64,000 nt of DNA from Ferrovibrio terrae (GCF_007197755.1 NZ_CP041636.1:3446001-3510000), one strand, 5' to 3'. Counted from the stretch's first letter, positions 28,304 through 38,626 are shown. Program-made: numbers and translations. Notes: generated by a model from the letters alone, not told the origin.

Positions 28304-29812
28304 CTAGAAGGCCCTGCCCTTGGGGGCCAGTTTCATGCCCTTGCGCAGCTTTTTATAGGGCAGCGTTTCGGCGCGTTCGATGAAGGCGCCGGGGCTTTCG
28401 ACATTGAGGATATCGTGCGCGATGTCGGTGAAGTCGCCGCGGAAATGCACCGTGCTTTTCACGCCGACGATCTGCCGCTCGCCCGGCTCGATGCCGAGAT
28501 GGCGGTACTGGTCCTTGTCGGCGGCCTGCACGCGGGCGGATGCAATAACAAGATCTACACCATTGACCTGTAATCTGGCCATCAGGCCGAGGTCCATGCG
28601 CGTGCCCTTGTAGAACGGCCCGGTGCAGAGGAATTTGCCGCTGCCGAGTTTCGCCACCCTGAAGCGGTTGCGATAGGGCCGCGCGCCCTCGACATCGAGC
28701 AGCTTGCCGCCGACGCTGACCTCGATCTCGCTGCCCTCGCCGGCCTGGTGCGCGATCTTCGCCACCTCGGGGTCATACAGCAGCCCGAGCGTGGCATCGG
28801 GCACATGCTCGGCGACGAGCGCCGCCAGCAGCCCGGTGGTATCCGACGTGGCGCCCGTGCCGGGATTGTCCTGCACATCGGCCAGCACGATGGATTTGCG
28901 CGCGCCGGCCTGGATCAGCTTGCGCGCCTGGTCGATGGCGGCATGCGGCGACAGGAGATTGAGTTTGAACTCGGCCTCGCGTTCGATGATCTGGCGCGCG
29001 AAATCATCGGCGGCCTTGTCAGCGGCGGCCTGCGTGTCGCCATAGGCGATCACGCTGGGGCCGCAGTGATGGATGTCGGCCGGATGGAAGCCGGGGCTGA
29101 AGCTGAGCGACGACACCGCGCCGTGCTCCATGTCGCCCAGCGTGTCGTACAGGCTTTTGCATGGCTCGATGAAGGTGCATTGCGCCGTCAGCGGAATCAG
29201 GAAGGGAATCTGCCGCAGCGCCTTGGCCTGCTTTTTACGCTCGCCGGTCAGCAGCTTTTCCATATGGCGCAGCACGCGCGCGCCGGTGACGGCCATGTCG
29301 AGATGCGGATAGGTGCGGTAGCCGATCATCACGTCGGAATACTGCAGCATCTCCGGCGTGACATTGGCATGCAGGTCAAGGCTGACGCCGATCGGCATAT
29401 CGGGGCCGACCAGCGCCCGCACACGGCGCAGCAGCTCGCCCTCGCCGTCCTCATGCGCTTCCGTCACCATGGCGCCGTGCAGGTCGAGATACACCGCGTC
29501 GATGCGGCCTTTCAGCGCCGCAATGCCATTCAGGATCTTGCCGGCGATGTATTCAAACGCCTCGGTCGAGACATAGCTGCTGGGCGCGGCGGCGGCCCAG
29601 ACGATCGGATGCAGCTCCCAGCCCTTCGGCTTCGCCGCATTCATGAAGCCGCCGATCGGGATATTCATCGGCGAGAAGACCTCGACGATGTCCCTGCCCT
29701 CGGTCAGCGGCGGCCAGCCCTCGCCCTTGATGAACAGGTCGAGCGTCGCGCGCGTTGGCGCGAAGGTATTGGTCTCGTGCTGGAAGCCGGCAATGGCGAC
29801 GCGATAGGTCAT
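28304..29812 (-). CDS. M81-family metallopeptidase (MlrC-like)
   Basis: The 502-residue protein belongs to the M81 family, whose founder MlrC (microcystinase C) hydrolyses linear peptides after microcystin opening. Family motifs are present: the early QHETNTF, YLDLHGAM near 110, and SLDLHANVT near 145, which include metal-binding residues. A C-terminal MlrC domain covers roughly 300–490. Most homologues have unknown substrates, often near peptide or amino-acid transport genes. It is flanked by two copies of a 74-bp palindromic element. A paralogue lies at 47045–48571. Confidence 0.87.
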   Translation of the reverse strand: MTYRVAIAGFQHETNTFAPTRATLDLFIKGEGWPPLTEGRDIVEVFSPMNIPIGGFMNAAKPKGWELHPIVWAAAAPSSYVSTEAFEYIAGKILNGIAALKGRIDAVYLDLHGAMVTEAHEDGEGELLRRVRALVGPDMPIGVSLDLHANVTPEMLQYSDVMIGYRTYPHLDMAVTGARVLRHMEKLLTGERKKQAKALRQIPFLIPLTAQCTFIEPCKSLYDTLGDMEHGAVSSLSFSPGFHPADIHHCGPSVIAYGDTQAAADKAADDFARQIIEREAEFKLNLLSPHAAIDQARKLIQAGARKSIVLADVQDNPGTGATSDTTGLLAALVAEHVPDATLGLLYDPEVAKIAHQAGEGSEIEVSVGGKLLDVEGARPYRNRFRVAKLGSGKFLCTGPFYKGTRMDLGLMARLQVNGVDLVIASARVQAADKDQYRHLGIEPGERQIVGVKSTVHFRGDFTDIAHDILNVESPGAFIERAETLPYKKLRKGMKLAPKGRAF

Positions 29813-29822
29813 TCACACACCT

Positions 29823-29896
29823 CGTCATGCCCGGGCTTGACCCGGGCATCTCATGCAGAACGGCGCGAGATCCTCGGGTCAAGCCCGAGGATGACG
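29823..29896. repeat. 74-bp paired-palindrome element, copy 2
   Basis: Two hairpins (29827–29849 and 29870–29892) have 9-bp arms around CTTGA and TCAAG loops. Length, spacing (43 bases start to start), orientation and the CGTC/GACG ends match copy 1 exactly, though arm bases differ by compensatory changes. It fills the gap between ilvD and the M81 gene and could terminate ilvD transcription. Confidence 0.85.
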
Positions 29897-29908
29897 GGCC
29901 TGTAAAAA

Positions 29909-31687
29909 TCAAATATCAGCGTATTCTTTGACTTCCTTGGCGCCGCCGGGATGCGTCACCGCGCCGTCATGGGCATCGCCCACGGTCTGGGCGTATTTCC
30001 ACAGCGTGCCCGACTGGTACTCGGTCTTGCGCGGCTTCCACTTCTTCCTGCGCGCCGCCATTTCCTTGGCGGAAACGTCCACGCTCAGGATGCCCTTCAC
30101 CGCGTCGATGGTGATGATGTCGCCGTTCTTGATCAGGCCGATCGGGCCACCGACAGCAGCCTCGGGCCCGACATGGCCGACGCAGAAGCCGCGCGTGCCG
30201 CCCGAGAAACGTCCGTCGGTGATCAGCGCCACCTTCTCGCCCATGCCCTGGCCGTAGATCGCCGAGGTGGTCGACAGCATTTCGCGCATGCCGGGGCCGC
30301 CCTTGGGGCCTTCGTAGCGGATGACGATCACGTCGCCTTCCTTGTACTTCTTGGCCTGCACGGCGGCGAAGGCCGCTTCTTCGCTGTCGAACACGCGCGC
30401 CGGGCCGACATGCTTCAGCCGCGCCATGCCCGCCACCTTCACGATGCCGCCGCGCGGGGCCAGATTGCCCTTCAGGCCCACCACGCCGCCGGTCGGCGTG
30501 ATCGGATTGCTGATCGGGCGCACCACGTCCTGGTTCTTCGGGAAGGTGACGCCCTTCAGGTTCTGCTCGATGGTCTTGCCGGTCACCGTCAGGCAGTCGC
30601 CGTGAATGTAGCCGCCCTTCAGCAGCTCGTTCAGCACCACCTGCACGCCGCCGATCTCGTACATGTCCTTGGCGACATAGCGACCGCCCGGCTTGAGGTC
30701 GGCGATATAGGGCGTCGACTTGAAGATCTTGGCGACGTCGTCGAGATCGAAGCGGATGCCGGCCTCATGCGCGATCGCCGGCAGATGCAGCGCGCCGTTG
30801 GTCGAACCGCCGGTGGCGGCCACCACGCGGGCGGCATTCTCCAGCGCCTTGCGGGTCACGATGTCGCGCGGGCGGAGGCCGAGCTTGATCAGCTCGACGA
30901 TCTGCTTGCCCGAGGCTTCGGCATACTGGTCGCGCGTCTCATACGGCGCCGGCGCGCCGGCCGACCCCGGCAGCGCCAGGCCGATGGCTTCCGACACGCA
31001 GGCCATCGTGTTGGCGGTGAACTGGCCGCCACAGCTGCCGGCCGACGGACAGGCCACGCATTCCAGCTCGTGCAGGTCCTTGTCGCTCATCTTGCCAGCG
31101 GCATGCTGGCCGACGCCTTCGAACACATCGACCACGGTGACGTCCTTGCCGCGGAACTTGCCGGGCAGGATCGAGCCGCCATACATGAAGATCGACGGCA
31201 CGTTCAGGCGCACCATGGCCATCATCAGGCCGGGCAGCGACTTGTCGCAGCCGGCCAGGCCGACGATGGCGTCATAGCAATGGCCACGCACGGTCAGTTC
31301 GGTGGAGTCCGCAATCACTTCGCGGCTGATCAGCGACGACTTCATGCCCTGGTGACCCATGGCGATGCCGTCGGTAACCGTAATGGTGGTGAATTCGCGC
31401 GGCGTGCCGCCATTGGCCTTCACACCCTTCTTCACCGCCTGGGCCTGGCGGCCGAGCGTGATGTTGCAGGGCGCGGCCTCGTTCCAGGTGGTGACGACGC
31501 CGACGAAGGGCTGGGCGATTTCCTTCTCGGTCATGCCCATCGCGTAATAGTAGCTGCGATGCGGCGCGCGCTCGGGGCCGACGCTGACATGCCGGCTCGG
31601 CAGCTTGGACTTGTCGATTTTTCCACCCGTCATCACGGATGCGCGCTTGGGCGCGCGCGCCGCTGTTTTCTTTTTCTTGGTCGCCAT
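29909..31687 (-). CDS. ilvD: Dihydroxy-acid dehydratase
   Basis: IlvD dehydrates 2,3-dihydroxy acids in valine and isoleucine synthesis. Cluster-ligand cysteines lie in [11 protein letters not shown] and [15 protein letters not shown], and the C-terminal [14 protein letters not shown] segment is conserved. The protein has 592 residues from the ATG at 31687, including a Lys/Arg-rich tail of about 25 residues before the family core. An ATG at 31702 is an alternative start. No other branched-chain biosynthesis genes are near. Sugar-acid dehydratases of the same superfamily are a less likely reading. Confidence 0.93.
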   Translation of the reverse strand: MATKKKKTAARAPKRASVMTGGKIDKSKLPSRHVSVGPERAPHRSYYYAMGMTEKEIAQPFVGVVTTWNEAAPCNITLGRQAQAVKKGVKANGGTPREFTTITVTDGIAMGHQGMKSSLISREVIADSTELTVRGHCYDAIVGLAGCDKSLPGLMMAMVRLNVPSIFMYGGSILPGKFRGKDVTVVDVFEGVGQHAAGKMSDKDLHELECVACPSAGSCGGQFTANTMACVSEAIGLALPGSAGAPAPYETRDQYAEASGKQIVELIKLGLRPRDIVTRKALENAARVVAATGGSTNGALHLPAIAHEAGIRFDLDDVAKIFKSTPYIADLKPGGRYVAKDMYEIGGVQVVLNELLKGGYIHGDCLTVTGKTIEQNLKGVTFPKNQDVVRPISNPITPTGGVVGLKGNLAPRGGIVKVAGMARLKHVGPARVFDSEEAAFAAVQAKKYKEGDVIVIRYEGPKGGPGMREMLSTTSAIYGQGMGEKVALITDGRFSGGTRGFCVGHVGPEAAVGGPIGLIKNGDIITIDAVKGILSVDVSAKEMAARRKKWKPRKTEYQSGTLWKYAQTVGDAHDGAVTHPGGAKEVKEYADI

Positions 31688-31745
31688 GGTTGCTGGTCCC
31701 ATCCCTCGAGGCAAAAGCACAGGGGACGGAGCATAGTCCAGCGGG

Positions 31746-32630
31746 TCAGCCTCCGGCCAGAGCCTTGGGGCCGGCAGGCGGCGGATTTTCCGCCTTCTTT
31801 TTTTCGCGCCGCAATAGAGCGGAATTCAACTCGGCCCCGAAGATGAACAGGACCGCCGAAACGTAGAAGAAGACCAGGGTGATGATCACGCCGCCCAGGC
31901 TGCCATAGGTGGCGCTGTAGCTCCCCAGCTTGGCGACATAGACCGAGAACAGGCTGGCGGCCAGCAGCCACAGTGCCGTGGTGGCGAGCACGCCGGGCAG
32001 CAGGCTGCGCAGGCTCAGACTGCGGCCGGGCAGCCAGCGGTGCAGCGCCAGCAGGCCCGCCAGCATCACCAGGGTCGCCAGGGTGTAGCGAACGGTACTG
32101 AAGGCCCAGCGATCGGCCTCCCCCAGCGGGAACAGCCAGAGCAGCCCTTTCCAAATGACCGGACCCAGGATCACGAGCACGGAGAGCAGCAGGAAGACGA
32201 CACCCCCCACAAAAATGGCGCCGATGCTGCCCAGCTTGATCAGCCACCAGGGCCGCTCTTCCTGAATATCGTAAGCGGTGTTGAGAGCGATGCGCAGCGC
32301 ATCGATCCCATTGGAGGCCACCCACAACGCGCCCAGCAGGCCCAGCGTCAGCAGGCCGCCGTCACGGCTGTCGAGCACTTCGTGGATCACCGGCGATAGC
32401 GTCTTCGCCACATCCTGCGGCAGCAGGTTCAGCATGCTTTCCATGGAGGCCAGCCCGCCGGCGGCATTGCCGAGGAAGCCTGCCAGGGCGGCCAGGAAGA
32501 TCAGGAACGGAAAGATCGCCAGCAGGCCGGTATAGGCGATATGGCCGGCCAGTTCGAAAGACAGGCTGTTGATCATGGCCCGGCCGGCGCTGATCAACAG
32601 GCGGCCGAAGCCCAGCAGCCGGGTATTCAT
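31746..32630 (-). CDS. YihY/BrkB family membrane protein
   Basis: The 294-residue inner-membrane protein has about six helices and the family's conserved segments [20 protein letters not shown]-like region (near 30–50) and the [22 protein letters not shown]-like final helix (near 245). The family was once annotated as ribonuclease BN, which was an error; its role is unknown. Its ATG overlaps the stop of the upstream AsmA gene (ATGA), so the two are translationally coupled. The C-terminus is Lys/Pro-rich and cytoplasmic. Confidence 0.88.
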   Translation of the reverse strand: MNTRLLGFGRLLISAGRAMINSLSFELAGHIAYTGLLAIFPFLIFLAALAGFLGNAAGGLASMESMLNLLPQDVAKTLSPVIHEVLDSRDGGLLTLGLLGALWVASNGIDALRIALNTAYDIQEERPWWLIKLGSIGAIFVGGVVFLLLSVLVILGPVIWKGLLWLFPLGEADRWAFSTVRYTLATLVMLAGLLALHRWLPGRSLSLRSLLPGVLATTALWLLAASLFSVYVAKLGSYSATYGSLGGVIITLVFFYVSAVLFIFGAELNSALLRREKKKAENPPPAGPKALAGG

Positions 32631-34684
32631 CCCGGCCGCCCCATCTGCACCTGCTTGAGCAGGGCGGCGCAGTCGCTGTCGGTTTCAAGGCCCGGTTCGA
32701 TGAAGGCGAGGATCGAGGCCAGCGGCGTCAGCAGCACACCGAGCGCGATGGCCCCGGCCCCGCGCGCCGCCAGCGGAGCCGCGTCGACGCCAACGGAAGG
32801 CCGGCTGAAGGCGCCGCTGATGTTGATCGGCGTACGGGCCGACAGCAGGCTGGGGTCCTTGGGATGTGCCTTGATCTTCAGGCCAAGCAGTTCCTGCGTC
32901 AGGCTGATGCTGCCTTCGGCCGTCACCGTGGTATCGCTGGTATCCAGCACGAAGACACGCGGTACCATCAGTCCCTGCTCGACATTGAAATCAGTGACGA
33001 AGCAGCGTAGCGGAATCTGTTTGTCGCCGCCGGCCCAGAACCGCGCGGCTTCCGCCACGTCCAGGCCAACCAGCTCCATCGCCAGGTTCGACAGCGATCC
33101 TCCATCCATCGCCATGCGGATTTGGCCGTTGGCACTGCCGAGCGACTTCTGCACGGTATCGCCGTAGCCGACCAGCTGGATGCGGCCATTGATCTCGCCG
33201 CTGCCGCTGTCTTTCAGGCCGGCAGATTCGAGGAAACGTTCGAGCCGGAACTTGTTCAGTTTCACGTCGTACTGCGTCAGCACGGCATCAGTACGTGCGT
33301 CGATGCGGATATCCGCATTCACCAGCCCGCCGGCGACACCCAGCTTCAGCGGCCGCAGATGCAGCACGCTGTTCTCCAGCAGCAGGTCGAGCTCAACCGC
33401 GCTGAGCGGCGTATTCGGCGCCTCCACCTTGTCGCCGCGGAATTTCACCTTGGCATCAACTTCGCGGATCTGTTCAATCGCCAGCGGCGCATCGGGCAGC
33501 ACTTTGGGCGGCGGGCCCTTGGCGGCCACCTGCGCCGCTTTCTGGGCCACCGCCTTCTGGTTTTCGGTCATGGCGGCGGTATTCGGCGCGCGCTCTTCTT
33601 CCGGCCGAAGGCCAATCAGCGGGCCGATATCGCGATAGTCCAGTACCTTCGACCGCAGGTCCGCCTCGATATAAAGCCGCTCGCGCCCGGTATCGACCTT
33701 GACCATGCCGCCGAGATCGCTGTTGCCGACCCGGCCCGCCATGTTCTCGATCCGCAGAATCGCACCATCGCGATGCAGCCGGCCCTTCAGATCGTAGGGC
33801 GGCGTCATCGGCAGCGGCACGCCGGTGATGATCTGCAGCTTGCCAAGATCGGGACCGCTCAGGGCCACCTCAAGATCGAGGCCCTCGAACTTGATCGGAT
33901 CAGCCAGCGTGCCCGAGATGCGGCCCTTCGTTGCTCCGACCGTCATTTCAATGGTGAGCGGATAGGGCTCCTCGTTTTCGCGCAGCGACAGCAGTGAACC
34001 GCCAGTCATGCGGAGCTGGAACGGCTCGCCGTGCATGGTTCCGCGACCGCCCAGCCGCACGCGGTCCCTGCCCTCGCTGTTGGCGCCGACCACGGTCGCG
34101 ACCTGGGCATCGATATCGATGCCGGCCTTTTCGTCATGATAGAGGAAGCGACCATCCTGGATGCGAAGCCGGCCGATCAGCGGCATCTCGGTGCGATCCT
34201 CCGGTGCGGCGATATCCTTTGCCGCCTTCACACCAAAGGTCCAGTTGCCTTCGCCATCGGCGCGACGCTCCAGCGCCACCTGCGGCTTCACCAGCAGGAT
34301 TTCCCGCAGCACGGTGCGGCCGCTCAGGAGTTCGCGCAGATCGACCACCACCTCGGCACGCTCGAAACTGATGAGTTCCTTCTCGCGCGCCCAGTCGGCA
34401 TTGGCCATGTGGAAGTCTTCGATCACGAAGCGCGGCGTCAACGACCATTCGCCCGCCAGCCGGCCGTTGATCACGGTCTGCCGACCGGTCGCGGCGGTGA
34501 TGAAGCTCTGCGCCGGATTGCGCAGCCAGTTCCAGTCAAACAGGACGGCAACCGCAACGAGAGCGAGCAGCAGCACGGCAAAGCCGCCGGCCACCCAGTG
34601 CCACCAAGGGCGACGCCAGAAAGACTGAGATGTGGGTTTTTCCCGCAATTCCGGTATTTCTGCCCGGGGATCGGACGTGGCCAT
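32627..34684 (-). CDS. AsmA-family protein
   Basis: The 685-residue protein has one N-terminal membrane helix (about 33–52) and a long periplasmic region of beta-strand repeats, with the C-terminal AsmA domain from about residue 400 to 640 (NGRIQLVGYGDTVQKSLGSA region). AsmA-like proteins are thought to carry phospholipids between membranes or influence outer-membrane assembly. The ATG at 34684 has GGAG seven bases upstream; earlier in-frame codons lack one. It forms a two-gene operon with the YihY gene. Confidence 0.87.
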   Translation of the reverse strand: MATSDPRAEIPELREKPTSQSFWRRPWWHWVAGGFAVLLLALVAVAVLFDWNWLRNPAQSFITAATGRQTVINGRLAGEWSLTPRFVIEDFHMANADWAREKELISFERAEVVVDLRELLSGRTVLREILLVKPQVALERRADGEGNWTFGVKAAKDIAAPEDRTEMPLIGRLRIQDGRFLYHDEKAGIDIDAQVATVVGANSEGRDRVRLGGRGTMHGEPFQLRMTGGSLLSLRENEEPYPLTIEMTVGATKGRISGTLADPIKFEGLDLEVALSGPDLGKLQIITGVPLPMTPPYDLKGRLHRDGAILRIENMAGRVGNSDLGGMVKVDTGRERLYIEADLRSKVLDYRDIGPLIGLRPEEERAPNTAAMTENQKAVAQKAAQVAAKGPPPKVLPDAPLAIEQIREVDAKVKFRGDKVEAPNTPLSAVELDLLLENSVLHLRPLKLGVAGGLVNADIRIDARTDAVLTQYDVKLNKFRLERFLESAGLKDSGSGEINGRIQLVGYGDTVQKSLGSANGQIRMAMDGGSLSNLAMELVGLDVAEAARFWAGGDKQIPLRCFVTDFNVEQGLMVPRVFVLDTSDTTVTAEGSISLTQELLGLKIKAHPKDPSLLSARTPINISGAFSRPSVGVDAAPLAARGAGAIALGVLLTPLASILAFIEPGLETDSDCAALLKQVQMGRPG

Positions 34685-34809
34685 GGCAATCTCCAGTAGG
34701 ATAACCAAACCGTTGGTATGTCCTTGGAGTTCCGTGGAAATTGGCCGGTGACGGAAATTGTTAACCGCCGTTTAAAATTCGTTAATCACGCCCTGCCAAA
34801 TTGGGTGCT

Positions 34810-35181
34810 ATGGGCGTTCAGACGGAGATCATTATCCCGCGCTATGTCGTGATGACACGACTGGCTGACAGCTGGATTCCGCGCGCCTCGCATGGCGATG
34901 TCGAACGTGCCGAAGCCGAAGCCTTCCGCTGGCGTCGCATCTACGGTCCCGATCGCACCCGCGTCGCCGAATTCCTCGTCCCTGAAGAAATCGATGGCCC
35001 TTCGCTGCACGAGGCCGTCACCGTCACGGCCCTGCCGATCCTGTCGCGCACCTCGTCGCGGGTGCTGCCAGACAAATACCATGCCTGGCGCGAGGCCGGC
35101 CTGCGCGCGCTCGCGCTCTATCTCGGCTTCGGCCTTGCCACCCGCGCCGTCGACCTGCTGATCATCATGGTCCAGCATTAG
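34810..35181 (+). CDS. Small hypothetical protein
   Basis: This 123-residue protein is not recognised. It starts MGVQTEIIIPRYVV, has a mixed charged central region and ends with a hydrophobic stretch (LALYLGFGLATRAVDLLIIMV) that could be a membrane anchor. GC content and codon use match the neighbours, so it is probably a real gene. A TTG at 34801 is an alternative start. It is divergent from the AsmA gene and precedes the AEC transporter by 70 bases. Confidence 0.65.
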   Translation: MGVQTEIIIPRYVVMTRLADSWIPRASHGDVERAEAEAFRWRRIYGPDRTRVAEFLVPEEIDGPSLHEAVTVTALPILSRTSSRVLPDKYHAWREAGLRALALYLGFGLATRAVDLLIIMVQH

Positions 35182-35251
35182 TCTCCCGGCATTAGTTTTA
35201 GACTTCGGCCTGGGCTAGACTCGCCCGCAGTATCTCCTGCCCGAGTCCAGC

Positions 35252-36172
35252 ATGCTCTCCGTCATTTTCGCCATCATCCCGATCTTCCTGCTGATCGCAC
35301 TCGGCGGCGCGCTCAAGCGCACCAACTTCCCCGGCGATGCCTTCTGGCCACTGGCCGACAAGATGACCTACTTCATCTTCTTCCCAGCCCTGCTGGTCGA
35401 CAACCTGAGCAGCGCGCGGCTCGGAAATCTCGATCCGACCGGCATGCTGGGCGCGCTGCTGGCCGTGATCCTGCTGCAGGCCGCATTGGTTTACCTGTTG
35501 CGGCCTTTGGCAAAAGTTGACGGACCTGGATTTACATCGCTGTTTCAGGGCGCTGTGCGCTTCAACACCTTCGTCGGTCTCGGTGCCGTGGCGGCGCTGG
35601 ATGGCGGTGCCGGCATCACGCTGTTTGCGATTGCGATCTCGCTCGCCATCCCGGTGCTGAACGTACTCTGCGTGCTGACGCTGGCACGGTATGGCGCGCA
35701 CGGCCAGAGCACCAGCTTCAAGGGCCAGGCGCTATTCCTGATCAAGAACCCGCTGATCATCGCCTGCCTGATCGGCATCGCCATGAATCTCACCGGCCTG
35801 TCGCTGCCGCGCGGCATCGAGCCGGTGTTCAAGATGCTGGGCAGCATGGCCGCCCCGATGGGCCTGCTGACCGTGGGCGCCGGCCTGCAATGGGAGGCGG
35901 CGCGCAGCGGCGGCCGTGCCGTGCTGCTGGCCTGCGCGCTCAAACTGGCGATCTATCCGCTGATGCTGTTTGCCGCGGCAAAGCTGTGGGGCCTGGGTCC
36001 GCTGGAGACCAAGGTGATGGTGCTGTGGGGCGCCATGCCCACCGCCAGCGCCAGCTACATCCTGGCCAGACAGATGGGCGGCGACGCGCCACTGGCCGCC
36101 GCCATCGTCACGGTCAGCACGATCCTGGCGTTCGTGACCGTGCCGGTCTTCATGCTGATGGCAGGCGTCTAG
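35252..36172 (+). CDS. AEC-family transporter (auxin efflux carrier type)
   Basis: The 306-residue protein has about ten membrane helices and the AEC family pattern, including FNTFVGLGA in helix 4 and MPTASASYILARQMGGD near the C-terminus. Bacterial members export or import malate, malonate or other organic anions; the substrate here is unknown. Its TAG stop and the TAG stop of era on the other strand share the palindrome CTAG at 36169–36172. Confidence 0.88.
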   Translation: MLSVIFAIIPIFLLIALGGALKRTNFPGDAFWPLADKMTYFIFFPALLVDNLSSARLGNLDPTGMLGALLAVILLQAALVYLLRPLAKVDGPGFTSLFQGAVRFNTFVGLGAVAALDGGAGITLFAIAISLAIPVLNVLCVLTLARYGAHGQSTSFKGQALFLIKNPLIIACLIGIAMNLTGLSLPRGIEPVFKMLGSMAAPMGLLTVGAGLQWEAARSGGRAVLLACALKLAIYPLMLFAAAKLWGLGPLETKVMVLWGAMPTASASYILARQMGGDAPLAAAIVTVSTILAFVTVPVFMLMAGV

Positions 36173-37095
36173 TTTTTGGGGAAATCGAGCCCCATCGCCT
36201 CGTAGCGCTCTGGGTCGTCGCCCCAGTCCTCGCGCACCTTCACGAACAGAAACAGGTGCACGCGGCGATCGAACTGCTCTTCCATGATCTTGCGGGCAAA
36301 AGCGCCGACCCGCTTGATCATCTGACCCTTCTCGCCCAGCACGATTTTCTTCTGGCTGTCGCGCTCGACAAAGATCACCTGCTCGATGCGGGCCGAGCCG
36401 TCCTTCTGGTCTTTCCAGTTTTCGGTCTCGACCGTGATCGCGTAGGGCAGTTCGTCATGCAGGCTGCGATAAACCTGTTCGCGCGTGATCTCGGCGGCCA
36501 GGAAGCGCATCGGCACATCGGCCAGCTGGTCTTCCGGATAAAGCCAATGGCCGGCCGGCATGCGCCCGGCCAGATCGGTACGCACGTCGTCCACGCCGGT
36601 GCCCTTTTCGGCCGAGATCATGAAGACGCGCTCGAAGTCGTAGGTCTCGCTGATTTCCTTGGCCAGACCGAGCAGCTTTTCACGCTGTACGGCATCGACC
36701 TTGTTGAGCGCCAGCAGCACATTGCGGCGCTTGCGATCCTTCAGCGCCTCGATGATGGCGCGGCTTTCGTCGTCAAAGCCGCGCTCCGCATCGATCAGCA
36801 GCAGCACGGCATCGGCTTCTTCGATGCCGCTCCAGGCCGCATTGACCATGGCGCGATCCAGACGCCGCTTCGGCTTGAAGATGCCGGGCGTGTCGAGGAA
36901 AACGAGCTGTACGTCGCCTTCCATACCGATAGCCGTGATGCGGGCGCGCGTGGTCTGCACTTTTTTCGAGACAATCGAAACCTTCGCGCCGACCAGTTTG
37001 TTCAGCAACGTGGACTTGCCCGCATTGGGCGCGCCGACAATGGCGACGTAACCGCAATGCGGCGCCGCCGGAGTACCTGTAATGTTTTCGGTCAT
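36169..37095 (-). CDS. era: GTPase Era
   Basis: Era binds 16S rRNA and helps mature the 30S subunit. The G1 motif GAPNAGKST and G3 motif DTPGIFKP are followed by NKVD (G4) and a C-terminal KH domain (about 215–300) with the GQMIKRVG turn. Length (308 residues) is normal. Its ATG overlaps the rnc stop (ATGA). The lepB–rnc–era order is conserved widely in proteobacteria. Confidence 0.97.
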   Translation of the reverse strand: MTENITGTPAAPHCGYVAIVGAPNAGKSTLLNKLVGAKVSIVSKKVQTTRARITAIGMEGDVQLVFLDTPGIFKPKRRLDRAMVNAAWSGIEEADAVLLLIDAERGFDDESRAIIEALKDRKRRNVLLALNKVDAVQREKLLGLAKEISETYDFERVFMISAEKGTGVDDVRTDLAGRMPAGHWLYPEDQLADVPMRFLAAEITREQVYRSLHDELPYAITVETENWKDQKDGSARIEQVIFVERDSQKKIVLGEKGQMIKRVGAFARKIMEEQFDRRVHLFLFVKVREDWGDDPERYEAMGLDFPKN

Positions 37096-37841
37096 GCTTT
37101 CTCGGTGACAAGCCGGTCGAGCAAACGACCGGCGGCTTCCTGTTCAGCGGCCCGTTTCGAGCCGCCCTGCCCCTTGGCCGGCTCACCATTCCCGAGCTTC
37201 ACGGCAACGGTGAAGCGTGGTTCATGCGGCGGGCCTTCGGTGCTGACGATTTCATAACGCGGCGCGGCCTTGCCACGCGCGGCCGCCCATTCCTGCAAGG
37301 CGGTCTTGGGATCCTTGGCAGCGCCGTTGGCGACTTCGCTCATCATCGGTTCCATGTAGCGGCGCACGAAGCGCTCGGCCACCTTGAGGCCACCATCGAG
37401 ATACAGCGCCGCCACCACGGCTTCGCAGGCATCGGCGAGAATCGCCGGCTTGCCAGCACCGCCGGAATCGCGTTCGGAGCGCGACAGCTGGATGAAGTCG
37501 CCCAGACCGAGTGACTGCGCGAAACGTGCCAGGCTCTCCTGCTTGACCAGTGCATTGTAGCGCAGCGCCAGTTCGCCCGCTTCGGCCTGCGGAAAGCGTT
37601 CGGCCAGCAGCGTGGCAACGACGAGGCCCAGCACGCGATCGCCGATGAATTCGAGGCGGTTGTAGTCGCGCACGGTCGGCGGCGTTTCGACAGCCTTGGC
37701 CTTGCCCGACTTGGCACGGCTGCGGCGCGGATTGGCCGAAGGATGCACCAACGCTTCTTCCAGCAGCTTGACGTCGGCGAACTTGTGGCCCAGCGCCTGC
37801 TGTATCTGCTCGAGTGCCGGCTTGCGGGTCTCCGCGCTCAA
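37092..37841 (-). CDS. rnc: Ribonuclease III
   Basis: RNase III cleaves double-stranded RNA in rRNA processing and antisense regulation. The signature NRLEFIGDRVLGLVV contains the metal-binding acidic residues, and a C-terminal dsRNA-binding domain covers about 175–249. An insertion of about 20 basic residues (RRSRAKSGKAKAVE) precedes the signature. No ATG fits; TTG at 37841 lies eight bases after the lepB stop and has GAGG six bases upstream, giving 249 residues. The frame upstream overlaps lepB. Confidence 0.94.
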   Translation of the reverse strand: MSAETRKPALEQIQQALGHKFADVKLLEEALVHPSANPRRSRAKSGKAKAVETPPTVRDYNRLEFIGDRVLGLVVATLLAERFPQAEAGELALRYNALVKQESLARFAQSLGLGDFIQLSRSERDSGGAGKPAILADACEAVVAALYLDGGLKVAERFVRRYMEPMMSEVANGAAKDPKTALQEWAAARGKAAPRYEIVSTEGPPHEPRFTVAVKLGNGEPAKGQGGSKRAAEQEAAGRLLDRLVTEKA

Positions 37842-37849
37842 TGCCGGCC

Positions 37850-38626
37850 TCAGTTGATGCCAGTGAACATGCGGCCCCAGCGCAAGGCACCGAACCATGT
37901 CCAGGGCTTGAGCAGTGACGCGCTTTGATCGATGGAAATCCAGCGCACTTCCGCGCGGCCGATCAGGTGGTCGGCCGGTACATAACCCACGCCGCCAACT
38001 TCAACCGGCACGCGGCTGTCCTGCGAATTGTCGCGGTTGTCGCCCATCATGAAGAAATGGCCGGCCGGCACGGTATAGACGCCGGTATTGTCGCCGGCAT
38101 TGTAGTTGTAGAGGTCGAGTGTGTTGTAGACGGCGCCGCCCGGCAGGGTCTCTTCCCACTGCGCAATGCGTTCCACCACATTGCCGAAGCGGTCGCGGCG
38201 CTCAAAGTCCTCGATGCGGCGACGCTTCACCGGCTCGCCGTTGATCAGGAGTGCGCCGTCGCGAACCTGCACACGGTCGCCCGGCAGACCAATCACGCGT
38301 TTGATGTAGTCGATCGACGGATCGCGCGGCCAGCGGAACACCACGACATCGCCGCGCTTGGGCGCCGAGCCGAGGATGCGACCATCGAAAACCGGTGGAC
38401 TGAAAATGATGGAATACTTGCTGTAGCCGTAGGCGTATTTCGAGACGAAGACGTAGTCGCCGACCAGCAGGGTCGGCAGCATGGACTCCGACGGGATATG
38501 GAACGGCTCGTAAGCGACAGTGCGGATACCGATCGCGATCAGCACGGCATAGACGAGCGTGCGCAGGCTGTCCCAGAGATCGCCACCGCGCGTCTTCGCC
38601 TTTGCCACTGCCTGCTCCTGATCCAT
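37850..38626 (-). CDS. lepB: Signal peptidase I
   Basis: LepB removes signal peptides from exported proteins at the outer face of the inner membrane. The catalytic Ser48 (PSESMLPTL) and Lys109 (DYIKRVIGLPGD) form the Ser/Lys dyad. One membrane helix lies at about 22–38. The late motif MMGDNRDNSQDSR is intact. I chose the ATG at 38626, with AGAGG ten bases upstream, which gives 258 residues. Confidence 0.96.
   Translation of the reverse strand: MDQEQAVAKAKTRGGDLWDSLRTLVYAVLIAIGIRTVAYEPFHIPSESMLPTLLVGDYVFVSKYAYGYSKYSIIFSPPVFDGRILGSAPKRGDVVVFRWPRDPSIDYIKRVIGLPGDRVQVRDGALLINGEPVKRRRIEDFERRDRFGNVVERIAQWEETLPGGAVYNTLDLYNYNAGDNTGVYTVPAGHFFMMGDNRDNSQDSRVPVEVGGVGYVPADHLIGRAEVRWISIDQSASLLKPWTWFGALRWGRMFTGIN

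Noticed and set aside
28116-28307. 63-codon ORF across the phased array, with a 10-residue repeat (RTLANAYEAP type)
   Set aside because: The repeat peptide is explained by the 30-bp DNA unit, the opposite strand is also open, and the GGAG is only two bases from the ATG.
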